Origin: Arcobacter sp.
Lineage (GTDB): Bacteria; Campylobacterota; Campylobacteria; Campylobacterales; Arcobacteraceae
Assembly (NCBI GenBank): GCA_030635995.1
Contig: DAOVXU010000081.1
Span: forward strand, 1 to 7,249
Length of the DNA stretch: 7,249 bases
Direction of reading: 5' to 3'
A program made the translations under genes and the position numbers. The first letter of the stretch is position 1. Each line of letters starts with the position of its first letter. The notes under the pieces are model-generated. The model was not told the DNA's origin and ran no database searches. It saw only the letters and a list, made by a program, of their open reading frames with translations. Below are positions 1 to 5,086 of this stretch, in pieces.

Positions 1-270
1 AAAATCTTCAATTTTTTCTAATTGTTTAGCTTTTAAGTTTTTATCAAGTGGTAGATTATCAACAGAAGCTACATAACCTTTTTTATGTATTTGAATATGT
101 CCTAGCATACTATCTGTAATCTGACCAACCATATAAGTTTTAAAACTACCTGCAAGTGCTGAATAAACTAGAACAAATACTACACCAAGTGTTATAAGTG
201 AAGCTGTTAACATTGTACGACGAGAATTCCTAAGCAAATTTCTATATGCTATTTTAAATATATTATTCAT
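1..270 (-). CDS. FtsX-like ABC transporter permease, N-terminal part
   Basis: These are the first 90 residues of a protein that continues past the left edge. Residues 1-18 are short, basic and cytoplasmic (MNNIFKIAYRNLLRN...). One hydrophobic segment follows at about 19-40, and then the beginning of an extracytoplasmic region with 'GHIQIHKKGY' at 57-66. That arrangement is typical of the MacB/LolC/FtsX permease superfamily, where a periplasmic domain follows the first helix. The start ATG lies inside the end of the ATPase gene (8-base overlap), with AGAGG about 9 bases upstream, so the two are almost certainly translated together and form one transporter. Members of this family do not carry substrates through a pore; they use ATP to drive lipoprotein release, efflux or cell-envelope remodelling. 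The substrate cannot be told from this part. Confidence 0.88.
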   Translation of the reverse strand, partial: MNNIFKIAYRNLLRNSRRTMLTASLITLGVVFVLVYSALAGSFKTYMVGQITDSMLGHIQIHKKGYVASVDNLPLDKNLKAKQLEKIEDF

Positions 271-964
271 TACTAGTACCTCTCAATACTTTTCTATCTT
301 CAGTTATATTTCCATCAACAATAGAGATAAGCCGATTAACCTTAGAAACTATTTTTTCATCATGAGTTGCAAATACAAAAGTTGTATTATGCTCTTTTTG
401 GATTTTTTGCATAAGCTCTATTACTGAATTTGCAGTTTTACTATCAAGGTTTGCAGTTGGTTCATCTGCAAATACAATTGCTGGGTTTGTTACCAAAGCT
501 CTTGCTATTGCCACTCTTTGTTTTTGTCCACCAGAAATTTGTTCTGGAAACTTATCTTTTTGATCAAGCATTCCAACCTCATTTAAAAGATTTAAAACTC
601 TCTCTTTTCTCTGCTCTTCAGGAAGATTTTGTATCATAATAAGAGGGTATTCTATATTTTCATAAACTGAAAGTACAGGGATAAGATTGAAACTTTGAAA
701 GATAAAGCCTATATGAAGACCTCTAAAATTTGCTAATTTGGTTTTATCTAAAGAGGTTATCTCCTCTCCATTTATATTTAAACTACCCTCAGTTGGAGTA
801 TCTAAACAACCTAGCATATTTAAAACTGTACTTTTACCACTTCCACTAGGTCCAATTAAAGAGATAAATTCTCCTTTGGAAATATCAAGTGAGAAATCTT
901 TTATAACTTCTAAGTCCAATTCCCCTGTTTTATAAACTTTTTTAAGATGTTTCGCTTTTATCAT
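263..964 (-). CDS. ABC transporter ATP-binding protein, LolD/MacB type
   Basis: This is a complete 233-residue nucleotide-binding subunit, the usual length for LolD-like ATPases. All catalytic motifs are visible: Walker A GPSGSGKST at 38-46, Q-loop Gln90 in 'FIFQSFNLIP', signature ISGGQKQR at 143-150 (Ile replaces the usual Leu), Walker B IVFADEP at 163-169 with catalytic Glu168, D-loop NLDS at 172-175, and H-loop His201 in 'FATHD'. It should hydrolyse ATP at the inner face of the cytoplasmic membrane and drive the FtsX-like permease encoded directly after it. The start is supported by AGGGGAT about 7 bases upstream. It sits 11 bases after the DUF4405 gene and overlaps the permease start by 8 bases, so it is third in a four-gene or longer operon. 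The family also includes MacB, FtsE and HrtA-like exporters, so the exact substrate class remains open. Confidence 0.95.
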   Translation of the reverse strand: MIKAKHLKKVYKTGELDLEVIKDFSLDISKGEFISLIGPSGSGKSTVLNMLGCLDTPTEGSLNINGEEITSLDKTKLANFRGLHIGFIFQSFNLIPVLSVYENIEYPLIMIQNLPEEQRKERVLNLLNEVGMLDQKDKFPEQISGGQKQRVAIARALVTNPAIVFADEPTANLDSKTANSVIELMQKIQKEHNTTFVFATHDEKIVSKVNRLISIVDGNITEDRKVLRGTSNE

Positions 965-975
965 TCTATAATCCC

Positions 976-1596
976 CTATTCTGTAATCATTTTATAAATC
1001 TCAGTCGTACTTACTTCTAATTCATTTGAAAGTGGTCTAATTCTACTATTAGAATCAACTTCAATACCTTTAGACTTTAAAACTTTAATAGCTTTTTCCA
1101 AATCAATATTTCCCATATCACTTAAATCTTGTAGTGTTTTTCTACCTAATTTCGCTGGTGGTGGTTTTATGGCTACTGTTTTATTCCCAATAACTTTATC
1201 TTGAGATGATTTTTCACCCCAAGATGATTTGATTGTTTCACCAAAATCTAAAAATCCTTTAAATGGTTGTATTAAAGTTATTGTACCCACTATAAATAAA
1301 AGATTTAATAATAAAGCTATTAAAAATTCTTTTTTAGTAAAAGATATTTTTCTGGAACTATCTTTCATATAACTTACTATTGGTTTCCAATTAAAATATA
1401 TATGCCAAATAGCCAAAATCAAAAATGTCACCATAGAAGTGGTATGAAGTTCTTGATATTGAGTTTTATCAAGCCCTAAAAAATGCCAATCAAGCCATTT
1501 TGAAATCCGTCCATGTGGTGCTATAAAAAGTATAACACCAGTATAACTTATAATTAAAAATGAAAATCCTAAACTTAATGATATTATCTTCTTCAT
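976..1596 (-). CDS. DUF4405-type membrane protein with C-terminal helical module
   Basis: This 206-residue inner-membrane protein has hydrophobic segments at about 4-25, 52-70 and 91-110. Its N-terminal half resembles DUF4405 proteins, which are related to small b-type cytochrome membrane domains. Histidines at 28, 38, 51 and 65 are suitably placed to be haem ligands, but haem binding is an inference. After the last helix comes a polar linker with 'KPPPAKLGRKTL' near 144-155, then a soluble module at about 150-204 (pattern TLQDLSDM...LEKAIKVLKSKGIEV...PLSNELEVSTTEIYKMI). That module looks helical and is found in some other DUF4405 proteins; its role is unknown to me. The start overlaps the cytochrome stop by one base (TAATG), with GGGGGGA just upstream, which implies translational coupling. 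The likely role is as membrane electron partner of the cytochrome c, linked in some way to the ABC transporter downstream. Confidence 0.82.
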   Translation of the reverse strand: MKKIISLSLGFSFLIISYTGVILFIAPHGRISKWLDWHFLGLDKTQYQELHTTSMVTFLILAIWHIYFNWKPIVSYMKDSSRKISFTKKEFLIALLLNLLFIVGTITLIQPFKGFLDFGETIKSSWGEKSSQDKVIGNKTVAIKPPPAKLGRKTLQDLSDMGNIDLEKAIKVLKSKGIEVDSNSRIRPLSNELEVSTTEIYKMITE

Positions 1597-2009
1597 TATC
1601 GTCCCCCCATACCTTGACCTCGTCTAGTTCCTTGACTTTGAGAATTTCCTCTTTGGGTTCTATTTAAACCTCTATTTTTCTCATATTCAGATAAAATCCA
1701 AGTCGTTATAATATCCAAATCACTATCAGAAAGATGTCCATATGCTGGCATTTGAGTATTACTAAAATTTCTATATTTAGCTTTACTTCCATTTTTAATA
1801 CTTTGTATCATCATCTTTTGAGCATCTACACCATACCATTTTATATTTTTTCTAGCCGTACCCATAAAAGCAGGTGCTTCTTTTGTCCCCATTATATTGT
1901 GACATGCCATACAACCATTTACTTTTGTAAGTTCTTCCCCAGTAGATGAAAATAAAACAGTTGTTGCTAAAACTGCACTAAAAAATAACTTTTTATAAAT
2001 TAAACTCAT
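1596..2009 (-). CDS. Mono-haem class I cytochrome c, exported
   Basis: This is a 137-residue protein with a basic N-terminus and hydrophobic stretch (about 7-22) that act as a signal peptide or possibly an uncleaved anchor. The haem attachment motif is CMACH at 33-37, with His37 as proximal ligand. Met87 in 'TQMPAYGHLSDSDL' is the expected distal ligand, followed by the usual C-terminal helix (DLDIITTWILSEY, 97-109). It should carry electrons in the periplasm. The last 25 residues (113-137) form an unusual low-complexity tail rich in Arg, Gly and Gln that lies outside the cytochrome fold. The start has a textbook AGGAGG 8 bases upstream. It is the first gene of the operon and is coupled to the DUF4405 gene by a one-base overlap, so the two are probably redox partners. 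The specific oxidase or reductase served is not identifiable. Confidence 0.93.
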   Translation of the reverse strand: MSLIYKKLFFSAVLATTVLFSSTGEELTKVNGCMACHNIMGTKEAPAFMGTARKNIKWYGVDAQKMMIQSIKNGSKAKYRNFSNTQMPAYGHLSDSDLDIITTWILSEYEKNRGLNRTQRGNSQSQGTRRGQGMGGR

Positions 2010-2017
2010 AATATATA

Positions 2018-2023
2018 CCTCCT
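2018..2023 (-). promoter_or_regulatory. Strong ribosome binding site of the cytochrome c gene
   Basis: AGGAGG on the minus strand, 8 bases before the ATG at 2009. It is a perfect Shine-Dalgarno match and fixes the start codon. It is the strongest such site in the window and suggests high translation of the first gene of the operon. Confidence 0.85.
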
Positions 2024-2039
2024 AAGTATTTATATTAAA

Positions 2040-2045
2040 AGTATA
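2040..2045 (-). promoter_or_regulatory. Candidate -10 element for the cytochrome operon
   Basis: TATACT on the minus strand, 7 bases downstream of the triple 11-bp repeat and about 31 bases upstream of the start codon. There is no recognisable TTGACA-like -35 at the proper distance; the repeats occupy that place. This is the layout of promoters where a bound activator substitutes for the -35 contact. Promoter calls in such AT-rich DNA are weak on their own. Confidence 0.4.
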
Positions 2046-2052
2046 TTCCCAA

Positions 2053-2085
2053 AGTATTAATATAGTATTAATATAGTATTAATAT
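2053..2085 (-). repeat. Three perfect tandem 11-bp repeats in the cytochrome promoter
   Basis: The unit AGTATTAATAT (plus strand) occurs three times without error at 2053-2063, 2064-2074 and 2075-2085. A near copy, AGTATTTATAT, lies at 2025-2035. The unit contains the palindromic core TATTAATA. Eleven-base spacing puts each unit on nearly the same face of the helix, as expected for OmpR/PhoB-family response regulators. Position, 44-76 bases before the start and just upstream of a possible -10, fits an activator site. Simple slippage is the alternative. Confidence 0.75.
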
Positions 2086-2201
2086 CCTATACCTAATATA
2101 TTTGATCTGGCTTATTATTCAACTACTAAAATATCTGTAACATATAAGCAAAAAATTTAAAAAAATTTAAATTTAGAATATAGAATTTTATATAATATTC
2201 G

Positions 2202-2243
2202 ACATACTTTTACATCTATGATGATAAGTTCTAGGGAAGATAT
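2202..2243. repeat. Conserved 42-base box, copy A
   Basis: This segment aligns without gaps to 4857-4898, with 34 of 42 bases identical by eye; the first 26 bases differ at three places and the last eight (GAAGATAT) are identical. It contains CATACTTTTACATCTATG, a degraded version of the inverted repeat seen in copy B. It lies 5 bases from the 11-bp repeat array at 2249-2281. It may be part of a regulatory region duplicated together with the upstream kinase gene. Confidence 0.65.
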
Positions 2244-2248
2244 ACTTT

Positions 2249-2281
2249 GGGTTGATTCAATATTAACACAGTTTTAGCACA
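2249..2281 (-). promoter_or_regulatory. Three-unit 11-bp direct-repeat array, copy A
   Basis: On the minus strand the units are TGTGCTAAAAC (2271-2281), TGTGTTAATAT (2260-2270) and TGAATCAACCC (2249-2259). The first two are clear repeats and the third is degenerate. The same three-unit array occurs downstream of the other kinase (5008-5040). Eleven-base phasing and a TGT-nn-TAA-like unit resemble sites of the PhoB/OmpR class of response regulators. The second unit differs from the cytochrome promoter repeat (TATATTAATAC phase) only by transitions. Regulator identity is inferred; none is encoded here. Confidence 0.55.
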
Positions 2282-2284
2282 ATG

Positions 2285-2304
2285 AAAAATTAGGTGCTTC
2301 CTAA
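2285..2304 (-). terminator. Weak intrinsic terminator after the second kinase
   Basis: On the minus strand a 5-bp stem TTAGG/CCTAA encloses the loop AAGCA and is followed by five T residues. It begins about 22 bases after the kinase stop codon. The stem is short, so read-through into the cytochrome operon is possible. The matching place after the other kinase holds only an AT stem, TTATA-AAC-TATAA (5050-5062). Confidence 0.4.
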
Positions 2305-2325
2305 ACCCCATTATACAAAGGGCTT

Positions 2326-4257
2326 TTAAGATAATGAAAGCGTTATCATAAACTCCGCCCCAATATATTCTATATCATTGCAACTATATTTTGTATTTTT
2401 AGCTTTAATAGTTCCATTCATCCCTTCCACTATTAAATTATATGTCATATTTAATCCCAATCCTGTACCTCTACTTTGATGTTTTGTAGTAAAATAGGGT
2501 TCAAATATTTTAGGTAATACATCTGTAGGAATTCCCCCTGCGTTATCTTTAAATATAATATACACTTTATCTTCTTTTTTATATGTTGAAATAAAAATAA
2601 ATTTATTTTCTATATCTTGTTCATCTAAAACATCTCTTGCATTATTAAATATATTTATAAAACATTGTTTTAATTCATTTGGATAACCATCTAAGACAAT
2701 ATCATCTTGAATATCTAAAATTAATTCAATATGATGTTGTTTTTTCGAATGTTCTACTAAGTTAAGAAAACTATTTATATTCTCTTTTAAATCAAATTTA
2801 ACAATTGTTCTATCTCCCTTAATATAATTTGCAAAATCATCTATAGTTTGAGAGAGAAATTGAGAATTGTCATTTATAGATTCACAAGATTTAACTAAAA
2901 AAGAACTTTCAAGTATTCCTAACTCCTCTTGCATAATAAGTCCCGTAGAAGTTGTAGATATCACAGATAAAGGTTGTCTCCATTGATGAGCAATATTTCC
3001 TATCATCTCACCCATAGATGCCATTTTTTCTGATTTATATAATTGATCCTGTATATTATTGTTTTTTTCAACCTCTTCTTTAATTCTTTTTTCAAGATTT
3101 TTATTTATCTCTTCAAGCTCATGTTCACTCTCTTCTAATTCTCTAGCAGTTTTAGATAAAACTTCTGCTTTATAATTTAACTCTTTAGTTTTTTCTTGCA
3201 CCTCGATATCTAAAATCTCTTTTTGATTTAGAGTTCTATATATAAAATAAAATAATAACATCAAACCAATAAAACTAATTGCACGGATAATTTTTCCACC
3301 CATAATTGTTGTTTCAATAAATGGACTTTGTTCATACGAGACTATCCAAGCTGCTGTTTCATTTGTAATTGAATTTTTAATAGGGAGAAATGTAGCTGTT
3401 TGAATACCAGCTTTCCAAGGATTATATAAACTGAACTTTTCCCCTTTTGCAACATTTTTATTTATTTCATCTCTAATTGGCTTTAATTTTTGTGCATTTC
3501 TAACAATACATCTTTCTCTTGTATGGATACCACCTAAAGTGATCATATAATCAGAATGTTCAGAACTTTGCTCATATGCTAAGATTAAATCTTTACTTGA
3601 CCAAGTATTTGCTTTAAAAATATCTTTATTTACTAAAAAATGTGTATGTACTTTACTAATATCTTTTAAATTATTTTGAAATGTATCACTTGAAAAAGAG
3701 ATCTCTATAGCACCTAAATAAATTTTATTTTCACTAAATATAGGATATACATTTCTAAATCCATGTGCAGTTCTCCCCTGATGAAAACCACGAACTATTT
3801 TTTTTTCTTTATTTACCAATACCATATCAAGACGAGTATTTACTAGATTATCACCAAATTTATCCTGTTTGTGCATTCTTAAAAATGAGATATTATTTGG
3901 TAGTACTATATGATACTGTAGTACACCTCTCTTTTTTAATATTTTATATCTATAAGATAAACTTTGTTTAAGTTGTTCTCTTAAACTATTTAATTGAGCT
4001 TTATCTATGGTAGCATTTGCTTTTAATAGAATATTGTTAACATCTTTATTTTCCATTGTTAACTTAAAAACAGCATTTGCCATTTTCGTTTGCTGATCAA
4101 TTAAAATACTATAGTGCATTTGAAGCTTATTTATTTTAGCATCTAATGCTACTTGAATTCTCTGACTTTTATTTATTTCTGTAATATTATAAACTAAAAT
4201 ATTAGTAATAATATAAATTACAGAAAGAGAAAGTATAATTTTATATTTAGATTTCAT
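2326..4257 (-). CDS. Sensor histidine kinase, dCache_3-like sensor with coiled coil
   Basis: This is a 643-residue membrane kinase. Helix 1 is at about 6-24 and helix 2 at about 322-340. Between them lies an extracytoplasmic domain resembling dCache_3, with the hallmark 'VLPNNISFLRMHKQDKFGD' near 118-136 and 'GFRNVYPIF' at 166-174. A charged coiled coil at about 350-410 links to HisKA, with phospho-acceptor His424 in 'GNIAHQWRQPL'. The ATPase domain has the N-box around Asn538-Asn539 (NIFNNARD), G1 DNAGGIP at 571-577, F-box IFEPYFTTK and G2 GTGLGLNM at 597-604, so it looks active. There is no receiver domain or output domain, so it needs a separate response regulator, which is absent from the window. 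The start leaves only AAAGGG about 13 bases upstream, a distant site, but the N-terminal helix supports it. It is paralogous to the kinase at 5090-7192. The ligand is unknown. Confidence 0.92.
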   Translation of the reverse strand: MKSKYKIILSLSVIYIITNILVYNITEINKSQRIQVALDAKINKLQMHYSILIDQQTKMANAVFKLTMENKDVNNILLKANATIDKAQLNSLREQLKQSLSYRYKILKKRGVLQYHIVLPNNISFLRMHKQDKFGDNLVNTRLDMVLVNKEKKIVRGFHQGRTAHGFRNVYPIFSENKIYLGAIEISFSSDTFQNNLKDISKVHTHFLVNKDIFKANTWSSKDLILAYEQSSEHSDYMITLGGIHTRERCIVRNAQKLKPIRDEINKNVAKGEKFSLYNPWKAGIQTATFLPIKNSITNETAAWIVSYEQSPFIETTIMGGKIIRAISFIGLMLLFYFIYRTLNQKEILDIEVQEKTKELNYKAEVLSKTARELEESEHELEEINKNLEKRIKEEVEKNNNIQDQLYKSEKMASMGEMIGNIAHQWRQPLSVISTTSTGLIMQEELGILESSFLVKSCESINDNSQFLSQTIDDFANYIKGDRTIVKFDLKENINSFLNLVEHSKKQHHIELILDIQDDIVLDGYPNELKQCFINIFNNARDVLDEQDIENKFIFISTYKKEDKVYIIFKDNAGGIPTDVLPKIFEPYFTTKHQSRGTGLGLNMTYNLIVEGMNGTIKAKNTKYSCNDIEYIGAEFMITLSLS

Positions 4258-4303
4258 AACAGATTAAATACCCTTTACATAGTTATACACTAATTGTAAC
4301 TTT

Positions 4304-4333
4304 ATTATAATAAAAAAATGATAATATTGTCAT
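4304..4333 (-). promoter_or_regulatory. Candidate promoter of the second kinase gene
   Basis: On the minus strand ATGACA (4328-4333) and TATAAT (4304-4309) are separated by 18 bases. The -10 is a perfect consensus match and the -35 differs from TTGACA in one base. Transcription would start about 40 bases before the ATG at 4257. This suggests the kinase has its own promoter and is not dependent on read-through from the gene on its right. Confidence 0.6.
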
Positions 4334-4400
4334 AAAGATATTATTTTTCTAGGTTAATCCGACCAAATCTAATTCAACAACAATAAACACTAAATTTGTA

Positions 4401-4416
4401 TTACTTTTAAAAGTAA
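4401..4416. repeat. 16-bp perfect palindrome
   Basis: TTACTTTTAAAAGTAA is fully self-complementary, with no loop. It lies about 70 bases upstream of the candidate -35 of the second kinase promoter. It could be an operator or a chance palindrome of AT-rich DNA. There is no T-tail to make it a terminator. Confidence 0.4.
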
Positions 4417-4463
4417 GATTTTCTAAAAAGAATATTTTTAAGTTAAATTTAATATAAATTTCT

Positions 4464-4479
4464 AAATATAGCTATATTT
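4464..4479. repeat. 16-bp perfect palindrome
   Basis: AAATATAGCTATATTT is fully self-complementary and is flanked by C and G two bases further out. It sits 85 bases beyond the stop of the transposase fragment. It could be a remnant of an insertion-sequence end, a hairpin or chance; I cannot decide between these. Confidence 0.35.
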
Positions 4480-4563
4480 GGAGATTTTAGGGTGAGCTTT
4501 ATTATTTACAATAATTTAATATTGCCATTAAAAAGTAATTTTCTTTTATAAAGTATGTGTTAA

Positions 4564-4782
4564 TTATTTCTCAAATATATCAGAGGTAAACTTATCACTA
4601 TGACCGCAAATATGTTTTACATTTGCCATTGTAACTGGAAATGTATCACCTATTTTACTCTCTTTATTCTTATTGAAATATAATTGATAAAGATTCACGG
4701 CAAAGCTTCTTAAAAGTGTCATACTAAAAGGACTAATATAACATATATGTTCATCTTCTTTAGTTAGCATATCTTTATGGTG
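4564..4782 (-). pseudogene. C-terminal transposase fragment (IS remnant)
   Basis: The open frame has a possible ATG at 4770 (68 residues), but it reads in frame four codons further upstream (CAC CAT AAA GAT, 4782-4771) before a TGA, so the piece is better seen as the broken end of a longer protein. 'HHKDMLTKEDEH' followed by 'MTLLRSFAVNLYQLYF' resembles the end of DDE transposases, where an H..D....ED block precedes 'LR..ALNL'. ISAs1/IS4-like elements have such an end. The normal N-terminal and catalytic parts are missing. The break coincides with the edge of the inverted-repeat element at 4780-4832. No good ribosome binding site precedes the ATG. Family assignment is by pattern only; a small unknown protein is the alternative. 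Confidence 0.55.
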
Positions 4783-4832
4783 TCAAGCGAACTACTAAAC
4801 TGAGCAGGAAAGTTTTAGAATTCGATTGACAC
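4780..4832. repeat. 53-base imperfect inverted repeat (long hairpin)
   Basis: Arms of 21 bases at 4780-4800 and 4812-4832 match at 16 of 21 positions when one is reverse complemented. The outer seven are perfect (GTGTCAA / TTGACAC), as are three more bases after one mismatch. The loop is 11 bases (TGAGCAGGAAA). It abuts the broken end of the transposase fragment. It may be two insertion-sequence ends facing each other, a tiny non-autonomous element or a stable RNA hairpin. No target-site duplication is evident. Confidence 0.6.
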
Positions 4833-4856
4833 TAATGTCCTAAGTCAGGAAATGAA

Positions 4857-4898
4857 ACATACTTTCACAAGTATGATGATAAATAGTGGTGAAGATAT
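4857..4898. repeat. Conserved 42-base box, copy B
   Basis: This is the counterpart of 2202-2243, at 34/42 identity without gaps. Here it contains a perfect inverted repeat CATACTT-TCAC-AAGTATG (4858-4875). In this copy the distance to the 11-bp array is 109 bases instead of 5. Confidence 0.65.
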
Positions 4899-4940
4899 TT
4901 TATGAGTAGCTTAAATACTAGGTCATAAAAATGCAAATAT

Positions 4941-4955
4941 CATACTTCAAGTATG
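4941..4955. promoter_or_regulatory. Dyad CATACTT-C-AAGTATG
   Basis: A perfect 7-1-7 inverted repeat with the same half-sites as the dyad at 4858-4875, where the spacer is four bases. The recurrence of one half-site sequence about 80 bases apart suggests a protein-binding site. A lone half-site, AAGTATGTG, also occurs at 4551-4559. Confidence 0.45.
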
Positions 4956-5007
4956 TGCAAAATACATGAATAATAATAAAAAGACAAGGGGTACTTTTCT
5001 TTTAAAT

Positions 5008-5040
5008 TAGTTGACACAATCATAGTACAATTTTAGCACA
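5008..5040 (-). promoter_or_regulatory. Three-unit 11-bp direct-repeat array, copy B
   Basis: On the minus strand the units are TGTGCTAAAAT (5030-5040), TGTACTATGAT (5019-5029) and TGTGTCAACTA (5008-5018). All three begin with TGT and share a TA or CAA block five bases in. The array is homologous to the one at 2249-2281 and is also preceded by CATT/GCATT. It lies about 50 bases after the stop of the first kinase. No intact gene follows it closely; the next intact start in its direction is the second kinase at 4257. Confidence 0.55.
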
Positions 5041-5086
5041 ATGCAAAGTTTATAGTTTATAAGAACCCATATCTAAAGGGCTAAAT

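Larger units (their letters stand above)
2010..2325. other. Intergenic regulatory region upstream of the cytochrome operon
   Basis: This is a 316-base gap between the kinase stop (2326) and the cytochrome start (2009), with no credible gene on either strand. Reading in the direction of transcription it holds a weak terminator hairpin (2285-2304), a three-unit 11-bp repeat array (2249-2281), a 42-base box shared with the other intergenic region (2202-2243), a very AT-rich stretch (about 2145-2200), three perfect 11-bp repeats (2053-2085), a possible -10 element (2040-2045) and a strong ribosome binding site (2018-2023). The density of ordered motifs suggests regulated transcription of the cytochrome operon. 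Confidence 0.7.

Noticed and set aside
430..639. Plus-strand open frame inside the ABC ATPase gene
   Set aside because: It lies fully antisense to a gene with all ABC motifs, and its leucine-rich translation is a shadow of that gene.
738..935. Plus-strand open frame of 65 codons
   Set aside because: Antisense to the Walker A region of the ATPase; no ribosome binding site or recognisable protein.
1734..1949. Plus-strand open frame of 71 codons
   Set aside because: Antisense to the cytochrome c gene, which has a clear haem motif and signal peptide.
2053..2085. CRISPR array or plasmid-type iterons
   Set aside because: The units are 11 bp, directly adjacent with no spacers, and no Cas or replication gene is present. 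A regulator site or slippage is more likely.
2305..2325. GC-hairpin terminator CCC...GGG right after the second kinase
   Set aside because: Only three G-C pairs can form and the neighbouring bases do not pair. The TTAGG/CCTAA hairpin with a T-tail just downstream is the better candidate.
3765..3971. Plus-strand open frame of 68 codons
   Set aside because: Antisense to the sensor domain of the second kinase; no supporting features.
4780..4832. Integron attC recombination site
   Set aside because: The element is a long imperfect hairpin, but its ends are GTGTCAA/TTGACAC and not the RYYYAAC/GTTRRRY core sites, and no integrase or cassette is present.
5011..5031. Plus-strand promoter TTGACA ... 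TACAAT
   Set aside because: Only 9 bases separate the two hexamers, and no plus-strand gene follows. The TTGACA is better explained as part of the minus-strand 11-bp array.
5028..5046. Sigma-54 promoter-like TAGCACAATGCAAA
   Set aside because: It lacks the GG of the -24 element and the spacing to GC is too short. In the other copy the second half (ATGAAAAA) has lost the GC.
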